Origin: Nissolia schottii
Taxonomy: Eukaryota > Streptophyta > Magnoliopsida > Fabales > Fabaceae
Direction of reading: 5' to 3'
NCBI GenBank assembly: GCA_003254905.1
Contig: QANU01007800.1
Location: 125,225-189,224 of the forward strand
Length of the DNA stretch: 64,000 nt
Shown: piece by piece, positions 54,375 through 64,000 of the stretch
Position numbering within the stretch: position 1 is the stretch's first letter
How the letters are laid out: the number at the start of each line of letters is the position of its first letter
Position numbers and translations under genes: made by a program
The notes under the pieces: model-generated
Told to the model about the DNA's origin: nothing
The model's input: only the letters and a program-made list of their open reading frames with translations
Database searches by the model: none

Positions 54375-57300
54375 GTACGTATGTATGGATTCTGCGTCTT
54401 TCACTTACCCTATATTAGGTCACTCGGCTCAGGCGACGCTATAAGTCGAATGTAATTGCCTCGTAGGCCTCATGTAAATATATTATTTATATTGCTTAAT
54501 GAAGTTTTACGGTTCCCGTCTCGTCTTTTGACTTGCACTCATTAGCAAGCGCGGTGGCCAGTTACTTCCAACTCTTACCATTGATGCTATTAAGACTAAT
54601 GATCCTTAAGTCGACGATCATATAGATCGTGCAGCGTAAGCCAGTCAAGTCGCAAAAGAATGGTTGTGGTATACACGACATAAGTAATAAGAGGCGACGA
54701 GCGAGTAATGGCTAGAAAAACCTTCATTTTTTATTCAAATATTTATACAAAGAGGGTATTGTGCAACAATAGTCCAACCCTCCTAATGAGCCCCTCCCGC
54801 TCTACCTCAAGGTCGGAAACGTTGGATGCCAGGACCTGGGCAGTGGCTTCAAGATCTTTAACCTTCTGCTTGACACTTGCCTTGGTGGCCAACGTTGTCC
54901 CCATAAATTCTTTGAGGCGCGACAACAGGTCGCGGAGGTGCGGGAACAGGTCGCGTCGGAGCGGAGGCGCGAAAACAGGTCACGGTGCGCGGCTGGCGCG
55001 CGGGAGCAGATCGCGGTGCGCGGCGCGGGAGCAGGTCGCGGATGGCAGATACCGCGAGAGAGGGCCACAGATCTGGGAGGCTTGGCCATGCGAGAGGTGA
55101 AACACCCTAGCTAACTGTTTACCCGTACGTAGTAAACAAAGCTCACTAGGTTGTTGTCTACCTGGTCGGAATACCTTAGTCCTTTTATTATCTTGTAAAA
55201 TAATGACTTAGGAAAATATGGACCCGTTTTAAACTTTTCAATTTACATTGCATAATTAGTAATATAGAGCCATGCGTTGGAATAAAATGAGTATAACAAA
55301 GCGGATAACGTTATCATAGATATAACAAGAAATATCCATACATTGGGTCCGCCATACAAAGTCATATCACTGTATACATAATATGTACATAGATCAAAAC
55401 ATCAAATACATCATCCAGTAGATACAGCATCAAAACACAAGGACTACTGGAACGCTACACAGTAAGCCCTTGGCAAAACATAGCACTCTATCTATCTCTT
55501 AGCCGCTCATGGCTTAGCTGGCGGCTCTTCTGCATCTTCAAAATATGATTCATCATCTTCTGTTCCTGAAGTCATAAAACAGTGGGGGATGAGAACGGTA
55601 GGTTCTCAGTGGAAATAACCTTAGTTTCCTGGGTCGTACATCATACATCATATTATGTCGGACTTCAGGCCGCTCAGAGATTTCTAGTGAACATACCAAC
55701 TAATCAGCCTACTGTTTATTTTCTTGCCTATCTGAACGGCTTTAGCAGAATTAACATGTGACATGGGAACTATTCTTGTTTACTACATTCTCGTGCTGAT
55801 TAACAGTTCGTGAATATACTTAACCGTCTCGAGCGTGCTCTTGACGGTACGGCATAACAGCAGAAATATACATTCAGAGTAAGTGGATTGAACAACAACA
55901 TATATTCAGCATAACAGAATTAGCATACATTCAGCATAACAGAAATAACAGACATTCAGCATGGCAGAATTAGCATACATTCAGCATAACAGAATTAACA
56001 GACATTCAGCATGACAGAATTAGCAGACATTCAGCATAACAGAATCAACAGACATTCAGCATAAACATGGCAGCAGTATCAGATTAAACATATTCAACAG
56101 GTAGTAACAGAATAACAGCAGTTAACAGCATCACAGAATACAGCAGTATAACATGTCCAGTAGAATGTAACAGAATAACAGCAGTTCACAGCATAACTTA
56201 GTACAACAGTATAATGGAATGCAGCAGCATAACAGCATAGGTGTCATTCCCACCATAGTAATGTCCTTGTGACACTAATATGACGGAATAACCTCACACC
56301 TTCAGTATAGGCCGACACTGTCTGGACCTTACTGCGGTGGGCTTCCACCTGCCGTGTGCCCCTAAGGACCCCTCAACAGTGGGCTAGTATTTTACCCCCA
56401 CCTAAGCTTGCCCCCGTATGACAATGCATAGGCATGGTAACCGCACACCTCCAGGTATGCCATATCGACACCACCTGTGGCGGGCTTCCACATTCAGAAT
56501 GCCTAGACCTCCTGAAGTGGGTTTATCATGTGGCTCTTGTGATCACGGCCTCAGCAGTATGTGGCATATAGCCAATTTCAGTATTGGGGTATTTAGTCCC
56601 TTTTCAGCATGTGGCATTTAGCCATAATTTCAGCATAGGGGCATTGGCCCTTGTTCAGCATTGGCCATTGGGCTTATTCAGCATGTTTCAGCATATTGGC
56701 CATTGGGCCTGTTCAGCATGTTTCAGCATATCTGTACCTGCAGCATGGCATACTTTTTCCCTATGGTTCTTTTCAGCATCTTTATTTATCTTAGCATTAT
56801 TCCTAATTCTTTCATTTAACTCAGCATAAAATACTACAGTCATAGCATGCATCACTCGTAATTCATATACAGCATATAATTCACAGATTCACTAATAACA
56901 TGCACTTCACACAATTCAGCATTAATCATAGTCATAAACAGTCAGCATTCAAATATGTGCCTCAAGCTAGGTTCCATAACATTTCTGGTCTCAAGCCGCT
57001 CAGCGAAAGTTCTAGGTCGCTCAGCGGTTTGAGCTCTAGTGCTCAACGATTTGGACCATGGCGCTCAGCGATAAAGGTTTCATCGCTCAGCGGTACCCAC
57101 CTTATCGCTCAGCGATTAAAACTCCCGAATTTTCTTCACCGCCTTACTTTTTAAAATATCTTTTCAGACTTTCCACGTGGGCCTCAGACCGCTCAGCAGT
57201 AACTGCCTACCGCTCAGCGCTGAGGTTCACAGCAGTTCGCTCAGCGGCGCCAGAGCATCGCTCAGCGGCCACTGGCAAAACTTGGAAATCGAAATGCTCT

Positions 57301-60300
57301 TTTCTTCCATTTTCATACCTTAACTTCCATGGAACCCTACATGAGTTTCACACATAATTCCAGCATAATAATCACATCTAATCCAGGTCACAAGACCCTT
57401 CAGAATTGTCTTCCTAAATCCTAGCATAATTTCTAACATATTTCATCACAAAATCCATAATTCACATACATACACATACAATCACATACATCTCTTGAAG
57501 CATCAAAGAGGCAAAGAACTAAAGTTACCCACTTCCTAAATAGCTTCTTGATGCTTGAGGAAAGATGAAATCGAGCCTTGCTTGCTTGCTTGAGCCTCCT
57601 TAACCTAAAATGAAACCTTAACATAATTAGGCAAAAACCTAAATTATGGAACCTTTGGTTCTTCTCACTAAGTGAAGAAAGCTCACCACCTTACCACTTG
57701 CTTGCCTTCTTGATGAAGTTAAGAGTAGTTGATGATGATGAGAACAAAAGATGGTGATGATTAAGCTTGGTGAATTTGAAGCTTTGTGGTCTTGAAACCT
57801 TAGGAGGAAATGAATGAACTTTGGTGTGTTTTGGTGTGTGTCTTCGGGCTTGGCATGGGGAAGGGCAGCCGTGCCCTTTTCTTGGCCCCATGGCCATGTG
57901 AAATTCCTATTTTGCCCTTAGAGTAGTTTAGGTTATGTTTGATCATTAATTGTTTATGTCCGGACGTCCTAAAATTATTCCGGGCATACAGTCACGCTCC
58001 AAAAATTCCCCTCATTAATTCTAAAATATTACTTGACATATTCTTGATTTATTTTCATATTAATATATTTTACAGACTCCGGTGAGTCATAAAGAAATTA
58101 CCATAAAACCCTAATTACGATCCAGACGTCACCGAACGTCACAAGACCGTCAAAGGATTATTTTCAACTAATATTACAGAAATAAACTTAATATTTGAAT
58201 TTGATTCTATTTCTATCTTGCCTCTTCCTTATTATTATATTTTTAATTTTGCCTTAAATAGCATTTTTAACTTGAGGAAAAGCCAGGTTGTTACAAGAGG
58301 CGACGCGGGATAGAGAGGTTGAGCCGCGATAGGGAGGAGGTGCGGCGGAGCCCCGGGAGACGCAGCCAGAAGAGAAGAGATGGGGGGAAGGAAGAGAGGA
58401 AGGAGATGAGGGTTGGAGAGGTTAGGGTTTGAACCTGAACCTTCTAATACCATGTAAGAAAATATTCTCCCTAAAGTGAGAGATGTATGTATTACAATGC
58501 AATGAAATAAGTTATATGAGGAAATTATTTCCTAAAAGAGTTGAGCCACATCTTTATCGTATGGTCCTAGGAGGGAAGAAGATCTGGAGACGCAGCGAGC
58601 GTGCTCAGCCTTGGCAGCACCAAGCGGGCAACGTTCACTGTTGCAGAAGACTCGTCCTCTCCCACGAGGACTAAGTCCCTCTTCATGCGCTCACGCAAGG
58701 CTGTGGCGCGACGTTCTCCTTTCGTCACGGCTTCAACGCGTCCAGCAGCAGCAGACGCAGCCGGCTGAGCCTCCTCAGTTTCTTGTCTCAGGGCGACCCG
58801 TCGTTGGAGGGGGATTCAGGGAACCGTTCCAGCACAGTCATGTGCGGCAAAAAAGGCTGTATGGAGTGCAGACACTTGTCCAAGGAGAAGGCATGTTGGA
58901 AATAGAAGTTCATCCACCGAGCATAGAAGGGTTCCGACGCCAAGGAGCTCAGATTGAAACGGTAACAGTGGAAGTCAATCTTCCTAGATGTATTGCCACG
59001 GAGGGCCACTGCCAACATCTTCCCCGAGTCGAATTCTTTGTGACAGAATACCCTCTCGAGGTCAGTAAAAGGAAGAGAATGTATGAGCTGAGAGAAGCCA
59101 AACTAGCAAGCGACAAGGTCGGGAGCATGAAGCACCACGCGCCGTGAACCGATACGGCCAGGGAGGCCAGGAGTGAGAGGCTGAACGCATAGAAATTCTG
59201 ACCAGATACGGTCATGCACCTCTTGCGCGGCGGGCTCTTTAGGAACGCGGGGTTGCGCAAACCATGACGGCCCAATATTGCGGTTCACGAAAGGGGTAAC
59301 ATTGACATCCCTTTGGTCCCCCATGCTAATCTGATAGAAGATCCTGAAGAAAAAGACAAAAAAGACAAAAAAGACAAAGTCCTCATAACTGGGACCCCTG
59401 GGGTTTCTTCCTTGGTGCTGATAACGGCAAAACTGCGGTCCCGCGACTCCACGAAGACTGAAAGCCATACTCCTTCTCTCCATTCTTAGGAGTGCATGGC
59501 TCGGATAACTCGCGGTTCAAGGAAAAGGGATGCGGGAATGGAAGAGCCATAGATGAACAGATGATGCTCATGATGGACAGGGAAATACTTGTCCGAGGGA
59601 GAATCCAGCGTAGCAGCAGCAGCAGCAGTGGAAAAGGGGCCCAAGTAGTAATACATAGTACTGGCAATGGAGAAGGAGGTAAGCACCCACGCTGCTTCAG
59701 CCTCCAGCGCCTCCGGCTCCGACTACAACATCCGACGTGCTCTCCGCCGCCGACCCCGCAGGTGGTACTCCGTCCTCCAGCTCCGAACCCCGACGAAGCC
59801 GCTGCCCTCGACCTCGCGCGAAGTACCTTGCGCCTCCTCCGCCACAGATCTTCGTCGTTGCCGTGCATATCAACGTGTTCCCTCTCTCCGCAACAATCAC
59901 CACTGCCACTCCCCTATGAACCACCGAAGAACCACCAGGTCTCCAACGTCAGCTTCCACGTCTGCTGCTCCTGGTTCCGCGCCGAGGCCCTCTCCCGATC
60001 CGACCTCTTCATCCCCATATTCGCGACCTCTCCGCCACCTCCCATCTTCGGCCGCTCCCGTACAGCCCATCCGCGTTCACGTGCCTCAGCCTCCTCCCGC
60101 TTATGCTCTGTCGCCGTCTCCCATTCTCCGCGTTCACGTGCACCAGATCCGTGTTCTCGAGCTTCCCATTCGCATTCACCACGACGTAATCGAAGTGTTT
60201 TACGTGCTTCACCTCCTCCCTCCCTCGCGTTCACGTGCGACTGTTGGAGAAAATCTTAGGAGAACGTGAATGGCGCGATGATTTCCCCAATTACCCCCAG

Positions 60301-63300
60301 GTGGCGATTGAGAATTCGAAGTTCCCACCTTTTCATCTTTTTCAATGTTCAAATATGGGAACTTAGGGGCATCTGTTAGGCCGCAAATAATTCGCGTCTA
60401 GATTGAAAGTGAATTACAACTATGAGGCAGCATTGCTAGCGTCACTGGCGACAGGACTCTTGGCAACATGAGGGATGGCAACTAGAAGAGGACATATCCT
60501 CAAAGTTGGTCGTCCTCCAAGAGATGAAATAGTCGTCGCGGCAATGAACCTAGCACTAAGCTAGAAGCTGACTAAGAATGGGTTGCAGAAGGGTACTTCT
60601 TGCAGACTAAGTCAGACAAGGCAGTGGGAAAAACCTAAGTACCACTAGCGTCGACATACGAAGTCGACATAGGTGAGAAGGTTGTCGCTAGATCACTGCA
60701 ACCACTACGATAGGTTGTAGAATGCCTATCCCGTGACGGCTCCCCAAAGTCAAACCCGTCGCAAGAAAGGGGAAATGCACTACTGCTCACCCCACTAGAT
60801 TGGCCTCGAGGCCAACACAATGACGAGGATAATGCGTAACAAGATGAGTCGCTTGGGAGTCCTGGCTGTGGAAGGAACGATTACTCAATTCAAATTCATC
60901 CTATAACTCCCAAGCTCAACGGCGCCTCTATAGGAGAAAACCACCCACGTCCCAGAAAAGGCGCCATGATTCAGGAGCATGAAGAAGATAACTGCAGCAG
61001 CACTAAGTCTCAGAAGCACGACAAAGGCAACTGCAGTAGCATAATGCACACAAAGTAGCCACATGACCACAAATCACAGGCCATAATCAGTCGAAGATGG
61101 CTATTGTCACATCTTGACATTCATGCGAATGTAACCAACCTGCATTATGAGGGCTGCGGGGGTAACTGCTGACACGATTACCAACTTTGGAAGAGTCCTG
61201 AGACTATAAATACAAGGCTCGAGGACTAAACTCTGGGTGGATACCATACTTACCTTCACAGTTTAGTAAGCCCCCTGCTGGCAGCTAGTAATCTACACGG
61301 AAGCACGCGTATGCCACCACCCTTTTTATCTTCTTTTTTTTCATTTCCAGCACTTTCCCTCCTTTCCTAGGAGTAGTTGTAATGGTATAATTCCCTCAAA
61401 CCCTGACACACTTTTCCCCCATTTCTTTCATTTTTGCTACTTGCAACACTTGTGAGCCAATCCTTCGCTTCGGCAAGGATATTATCGTTTGTAATTAGGT
61501 CACTCCGGTGACGTTTTATTTGAATATCATTTACTCTTCCGTGCATCACCCCCGCTTCTCACTCACTCGTACAGTCCGAATGCGTTCTTCACCTGAGAAC
61601 CCCGCAGTCACCTGTCCCCCTCTTAAACAATCTGTTTGTGAGGCGCCGGAAGGTTCCCCAGAATTATTTCGCGCTAAACACTGTGAAGCATTGACACTTC
61701 ATCTGATTGTCGTGTTTTCATGTCCTACATATTACGTACGTCGACACGTGTCATACATGTTCGAAAGTGTTCAAATAAAAATTTTATGATCATGCGTGTT
61801 TAAGTTATCTCCGAAAGTTTTTTGAGTATGTATGTGCTGTGTCCAAATAAAAATATTTTATATATGAAATAATTTATTATAATTGGACCATTGAAAAATT
61901 AGAAAGTATTGATTATAACTTAGTAGTTTTAACCTTTAACAATTCACAAAGAGATAGAGTAATATAACAAATTCTGACCTTTAACATTTTATTTTATAGT
62001 TTTAAAGCACTCTGTGTTAGTATTTCTAACCACATTGGTGCTTACCCTTGTTAGATATTTTGACTTTGATTTGTTGAAACTTGTTTTTTAAATTTATAGT
62101 ATAACTTGAATGTAATTTTCATATCCCCGCCACCTTTATTGTAGTTTATAGTTGAAATAGATCTCCAAGATCCTTTGATGTCTAGACGATTAAAATGTCC
62201 ATTTATGGAGTTTTAATAATGCCATTGTCCGATTGAAAAGTTTAATATGTCTATTTAGTAGCCTATGATTGGAATTTATCAATTTATTATAGAGTTTAAT
62301 TATTAACACTAAAATTTTAAATTATCATGTAATTAAATTTTTATATGCATGACTAGTGGCCAGTGGGTGATAGATTTAATTATTTTCACTTATATAATAA
62401 ACTTTGATTAGACGAAAACGTCATTGCATAACTATTAAACTCTTAGTTATGTCTAAAAATTACATAAATTTAATTGTCTATTGTATATTATATGTCAGTT
62501 TAATGAGCATTTTATATTAGGAGAGGTCCCATCTGCTGCTCATAACTCATATAACAACACAGAATTGTTAGTGTGTTTGTTCGATCGATGGTTTTATTAT
62601 TTATTTATTAAATTATGTGTTTCATCCGTTAGATTTGGGTGCTATTGTGATTTCTGGGAGCAAGCAATTCATGCCAGTTAGGGCTGATTTGAGCATGATT
62701 GGTCCATTGGGTGTTAGTTTCTACTCTGCCCACCTGGTTGTAGAGAAGGTGGTTGTGATCACCAAGCACAAGGACGACGAGCAATACATGTGCGAATCAC
62801 ATGCTGATGGCTCCTTCACCATTACCAGGGATGCCGGCGGGGAACAACTTGGGAGGGGAACTAAGATCATTCTCTTCCTCAAACAAGCTCAGGTAAATTA
62901 ATGAAAGGCCTCTCTCTCCCTCTCTCTCTCTCTCTCTTTCTCAATTGATGAATTCAATTCATGTTTATTGACGTGGAACAGGTGGAATACTTGGAGGAGA
63001 GGAGGATTAAGGATCTGGTGATGAACTGTGAATTCATTAGCTATCCCGTTTACCTCTGGGGCGAGAAGCCACATGAGCCTGCTCATGAAGACAACATTCA
63101 GGAGGTTTCTTACGGGTGGCAGCTCATCTATGAGCACAAGCGTTCTGGGAACCACCCGATAAACCCGATGGATGCGGGACCCACACAATCTTATCAGGCC
63201 CTGTGCCAGACCATCAAAAGCATATTAGGGGAGAAAGTTGTGAAGGTGATTATTGGACCTGAAAGCAGCTTTTATGATTCGTCTAGCAGATGTAGAATCA

Positions 63301-64000
63301 CAAGGAAGGGGATCTTGGAGATCAGCCCGGACAGTGCGGAAGAGCTGAACAAACTGGCTGAAACTGGACAGCTGAACGACATCACTGTGCAGCTTCTATT
63401 TGGGGCAGCCACTAAGCCCAAGAAGAGGAAGAATTGGGTTAAGGCCCTGACTCTCTGTTNCCACGCCCGGGCCGCCGAGATGATCGCCGGCAAGTGGCTG
63501 AAGATCTGGATCGAGGTCGGCGCTGTGCTTTCCGCGATTGGGCTCTTCGAGGCCCAATTGAGCAGCAGCGCCTACCAGGTCTTGGGAATGGCGGAGATTG
63601 GGATTCTGCCGAAGCTCTTCGCCGTGAGGTCGAGGTGGTTCGGCACCCCTTGGCTGGGGATTCTGGTGTCTACCCTGTTGGCGCTTGCGGTTTCTTACCT
63701 GAGCTTCGCGGAAATCGTTTCCTCCGCGAATTTCTTGTACAGCTTGGGGATGCTGCTGGAGTTCGCCTCGTTCCTCTGGCTGAGGTGGAAGTCGCCCAAG
63801 ATGGAGAGGCCGTACCGGGTTCCGATGGGGTTGCCGCTGCTGGCGGTGATGTGCTTGGTGCCGTCGGGGTTCCTGGTGTTCATAATGGTTATAGCCACCA
63901 AGACTGTTTATTTGATGAAACGGCGTCGTATGCCCATTGTCGATCTGACGACCAAACATCAATTTTTACCCCTGTATAGAATGTCAATAGCATTACGCCA
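54236..64000 (+). CDS. Chimeric HSP90-like / polyamine-transporter-like gene, incomplete at both ends
   Basis: Join 54236-54374, 62633-62892, 62982 to beyond 64000. All four internal splice borders are GT/AG and the frame is kept (phase 1 at the first junction, phase 0 at the second). Exons 1-2 and the start of exon 3 give a shortened HSP90 ATPase domain; exon 3 then gives a remnant of middle and C-terminal HSP90 domains, about 50 bases of unknown linker, and a transporter segment. Exon 3 is open for at least 339 codons and leaves the window without a stop. No start exon is visible. The one ambiguous base (63460) lies at the HSP90/transporter join; its codon TNC cannot be a stop. Function unknown; it may be a captured-fragment pseudogene or an assembly error. 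Confidence 0.6.
54743..54925 (-). pseudogene. Coiled-coil C-terminal fragment of a transposon protein
   Basis: Minus-strand reading [20 protein letters not shown], then [19 protein letters not shown] and [14 protein letters not shown], a heptad-type coiled coil, ending in a stop at 54743. Such tails close many plant retrotransposon accessory proteins. It may be the end of the protein starting at 59324 on the same strand, with solo LTR K and a copia fragment between; that link is inference. Confidence 0.45.
54915..55060. repeat. Five GGGAACAGGTCGCGG-type units
   Basis: Degenerate units (CGACAACAGGTCGCGG, CGGGAACAGGTCGCGT, CGAAAACAGGTCACGG, CGGGAGCAGATCGCGG, CGGGAGCAGGTCGCGG) 20-30 bp apart, GC-rich against AT-rich flanks. 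Confidence 0.75.
55906..56240 (+). repeat. Minisatellite in solo LTR K (ATTCAGCATAACAGAATTA)
   Basis: At least eight units of about 33-36 bp, alternating AGAATTAGCATACATTCAGC and AGAATTAACAGACATTCAGC, then decayed units. Confidence 0.8.
56996..57269 (-). promoter_or_regulatory. CGCTCAGCG motif array in solo LTR K
   Basis: Around ten motifs (CCGCTCAGCGAAA, TCGCTCAGCGGT, GCGCTCAGCGATA, ATCGCTCAGCGATT, CCGCTCAGCGCTGAGG and others). At 57210-57225 two half-overlap to form CAGCGCTG. No TATAAATA is adjacent. Confidence 0.6.
58301..58610 (-). mobile_element. Copia LTR and primer-binding-site remnant
   Basis: On the minus strand, ATTTTCTTACA is followed by TGGTATTAGAAGG (about 58443-58455), a variant of the copia TGGTATCAGAGC site. 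A stretch typical of a copia LTR 3' end (TTGTAATACATACATCTCTC) precedes it. The leader is cut by solo LTR K. No gag or pol follows. Confidence 0.4.
58560..59324 (-). pseudogene. Transposon accessory ORF, function unknown
   Basis: Likely start ATG at 59324 ([15 protein letters not shown]). The frame runs with one in-frame TAG (59103-59105, where glutamine fits before FGFSQLI) to 58788, then continues in another frame as [20 protein letters not shown] and [17 protein letters not shown]. The segment [17 protein letters not shown] resembles the ARQFG-like motif I associate with plant mobile domain proteins; this is a weak resemblance only. Two defects make it inactive. Confidence 0.45.
59490..60265. 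other. GC-rich mosaic with a guanylate-kinase-like fragment
   Basis: Sharply more GC-rich than its surroundings and open in several frames, which by itself is not evidence of coding. The minus strand at about 60212-60140 reads [20 protein letters not shown], close to the C-terminal part of plant guanylate kinase (FDYVVVNA...KLE). GCGTTCACGTGC occurs three times (about 60078, 60130, 60228), each holding the G-box CACGTG. A CAGCAGCAGCAG run is at 59613-59625. Probably a pile of short captured gene pieces. Confidence 0.45.
60266..61510. other. LTR-like sequence with TATA box
   Basis: No coding frame. ACTATAAATACAAGGC at about 61203, followed by a leader and a pyrimidine-rich stretch (61320-61440), looks like the U3-R-U5 of an LTR, but neither terminus nor a duplication could be set. 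Confidence 0.35.
62633..62892 (+). CDS. HSP90-like exon: rest of the N-terminal ATPase domain
   Basis: Phase-1 junction gives D, then [74 protein letters not shown]. Aligns with HSP90 from SGTKEF through GQFGVGFYSAYLV to LGRGTKI. The glycine-rich ATP-lid motif GQFGVGF is changed to GPLGVSF (last glycine lost), and a few residues are missing around the NNLGTIARSGTKEFMEAL segment. ATPase activity is doubtful. Donor GTAAAT at 62893. Confidence 0.9.
62911..62940. repeat. (CT)n microsatellite in the second intron
   Basis: About 14 CT units interrupted by CCC and TTT, in the 89-bp intron 62893-62981. Confidence 0.9.
62982..63459 (+). CDS. HSP90-like exon 3: collapsed middle and C-terminal domains
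   Basis: Starts [20 protein letters not shown] (end of N domain), then a short [15 protein letters not shown] stretch matching the start of the middle domain. About 200 residues of middle domain, including the catalytic-loop region, are absent. It resumes with [20 protein letters not shown] and [19 protein letters not shown], ending [12 protein letters not shown], which match the HSP90 C-terminal dimerisation region with further deletions. The acidic MEEVD-type tail is not present. After about 63410 the linker [16 protein letters not shown] is not HSP90. Confidence 0.82.
63461..63952 (+). CDS. Polyamine/amino-acid transporter (LAT/PUT family) C-terminal fragment
   Basis: In the same frame as the HSP90-like exon. 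Reads [100 protein letters not shown] and [15 protein letters not shown]. This is the second half of a plant LAT/PUT transporter (APC superfamily, plasma membrane or organelle uptake of polyamines) with about five membrane segments. The first half is missing. Base composition is markedly GC-rich, unlike the HSP90 part. After VYL the frame passes into [16 protein letters not shown], where the direct repeat begins. Confidence 0.88.
63953..64000 (+). repeat. Right copy of the 48-bp direct repeat (runs off the window)
   Basis: Same orientation as 53326-53374, three mismatches. The chimeric frame reads through it without a stop to the window edge. Confidence 0.85.

Larger units (their letters stand above)
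55098..58295 (-). mobile_element. Solo LTR K (Tekay-like), intact
   Basis: 3198 bp, starts TGAAACACCCTAGC, ends GGTTGTTACA, duplication AGAGG (55093-55097 and 58296-58300). No coding region. Closest to solo LTR D1 throughout. It carries a CAGCATAACAGAATTAGCA minisatellite, GGCCATTGGGC repeats and a CGCTCAGCG array. Sense is probably minus, as argued for D1. Confidence 0.9.
54375..62632 (+). other. 8.26-kb intron of the chimeric gene, filled with transposons
   Basis: Donor GTACGT and acceptor CCGTTAG. It contains solo LTR K, copia-LTR remnants, minus-strand transposon ORFs, a GC-rich mosaic and LTR-like sequence. AT-rich DNA without features fills 61800-62600. Splicing over this distance is possible in plants but untested. 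Confidence 0.5.

Noticed and set aside
58611..59147. Plus-strand 178-codon frame
   Set aside because: Antisense to the transposon ORF starting at 59324 on the minus strand, which has the better protein features.
59492..60269. Plus-strand frames of 200-255 codons
   Set aside because: GC-rich sequence leaves several frames open at once; composition is Ser/Arg/Pro-biased and the only recognisable protein match is on the minus strand.
63396..63962. Minus-strand 188-codon frame over the transporter segment
   Set aside because: Shadow of the GC-rich transporter coding strand, which has clear membrane segments.

Overview
The window is plant nuclear DNA, almost entirely nested LTR retrotransposons. 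A legume, probably phaseoloid, is suggested by GTAATCGATTAC arrays in a SIRE/Maximus-like LTR and by CGCTCAGCG arrays in Athila-like LTRs; this species call is inference from pattern memory, not a search. There is no bacterial-type gene organisation, no rRNA or tRNA gene and no CRISPR array. Element names below are local labels.

Left half (1-34450). Element D (1-12759, left end outside the window) is an Athila-like Ty3 element. Its integrase is split by a Tekay-like solo LTR (1353-9029, duplication TCTGT), which is itself split by a non-autonomous Athila-like element A (1719-6251, duplication GCTAC). D and element C (12839-20418, duplication GTGGT; gag and protease but no reverse transcriptase) lie within the minus-strand gag gene of an older Ty3 element. 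Pieces of that gag are at 12760-12838, 20419-20606 and 22009-22796. A SIRE-like LTR (20607-22008) splits it again. A decayed minus-strand transposon gene with one intron follows (24932-26266). Element F (26531-34450) carries a solo LTR G (28448-30078) and a proline-rich ORF.

Middle (34451-52840). A Tekay-like LTR (LTR1, 34751-44075) holds the minus-strand element B (34987-41263). Next comes a second related LTR (LTR2, 44076-50750) that holds a solo LTR H (47051-50567). After it are a possible copia LTR, a duplicated snRNA-type promoter (USE plus TATA) and a CACTA-like terminus.

Right end (53326-64000). Two 48-bp direct repeats (53326, 63953) bracket about 10.6 kb holding host-gene fragments. 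HSP90-like exons at 54236-54374, 62633-62892 and 62982 onward splice in frame with canonical GT/AG borders. The last exon runs without a stop into a polyamine/amino-acid transporter segment and leaves the window still open. The 8.26-kb intron holds a solo LTR K (55098-58295), a minus-strand transposon ORF and a GC-rich patch with a guanylate-kinase-like motif. This chimera is the best candidate for something new. However, a single N sits exactly at the HSP90/transporter join, and the only other N in the window sits at a suspicious duplication join, so an assembly artefact must be excluded first.

A second theme is LTR promoter architecture. Every Athila-like LTR has an array of 13-bp dyads (ATCGCT-C-AGCGAT) followed by one copy of opposite polarity (CGCTGAGCG) just upstream of TATAAATAG. 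Other LTR families here carry arrays of different palindromes (GTAATCGATTAC, CATTCGAATG).
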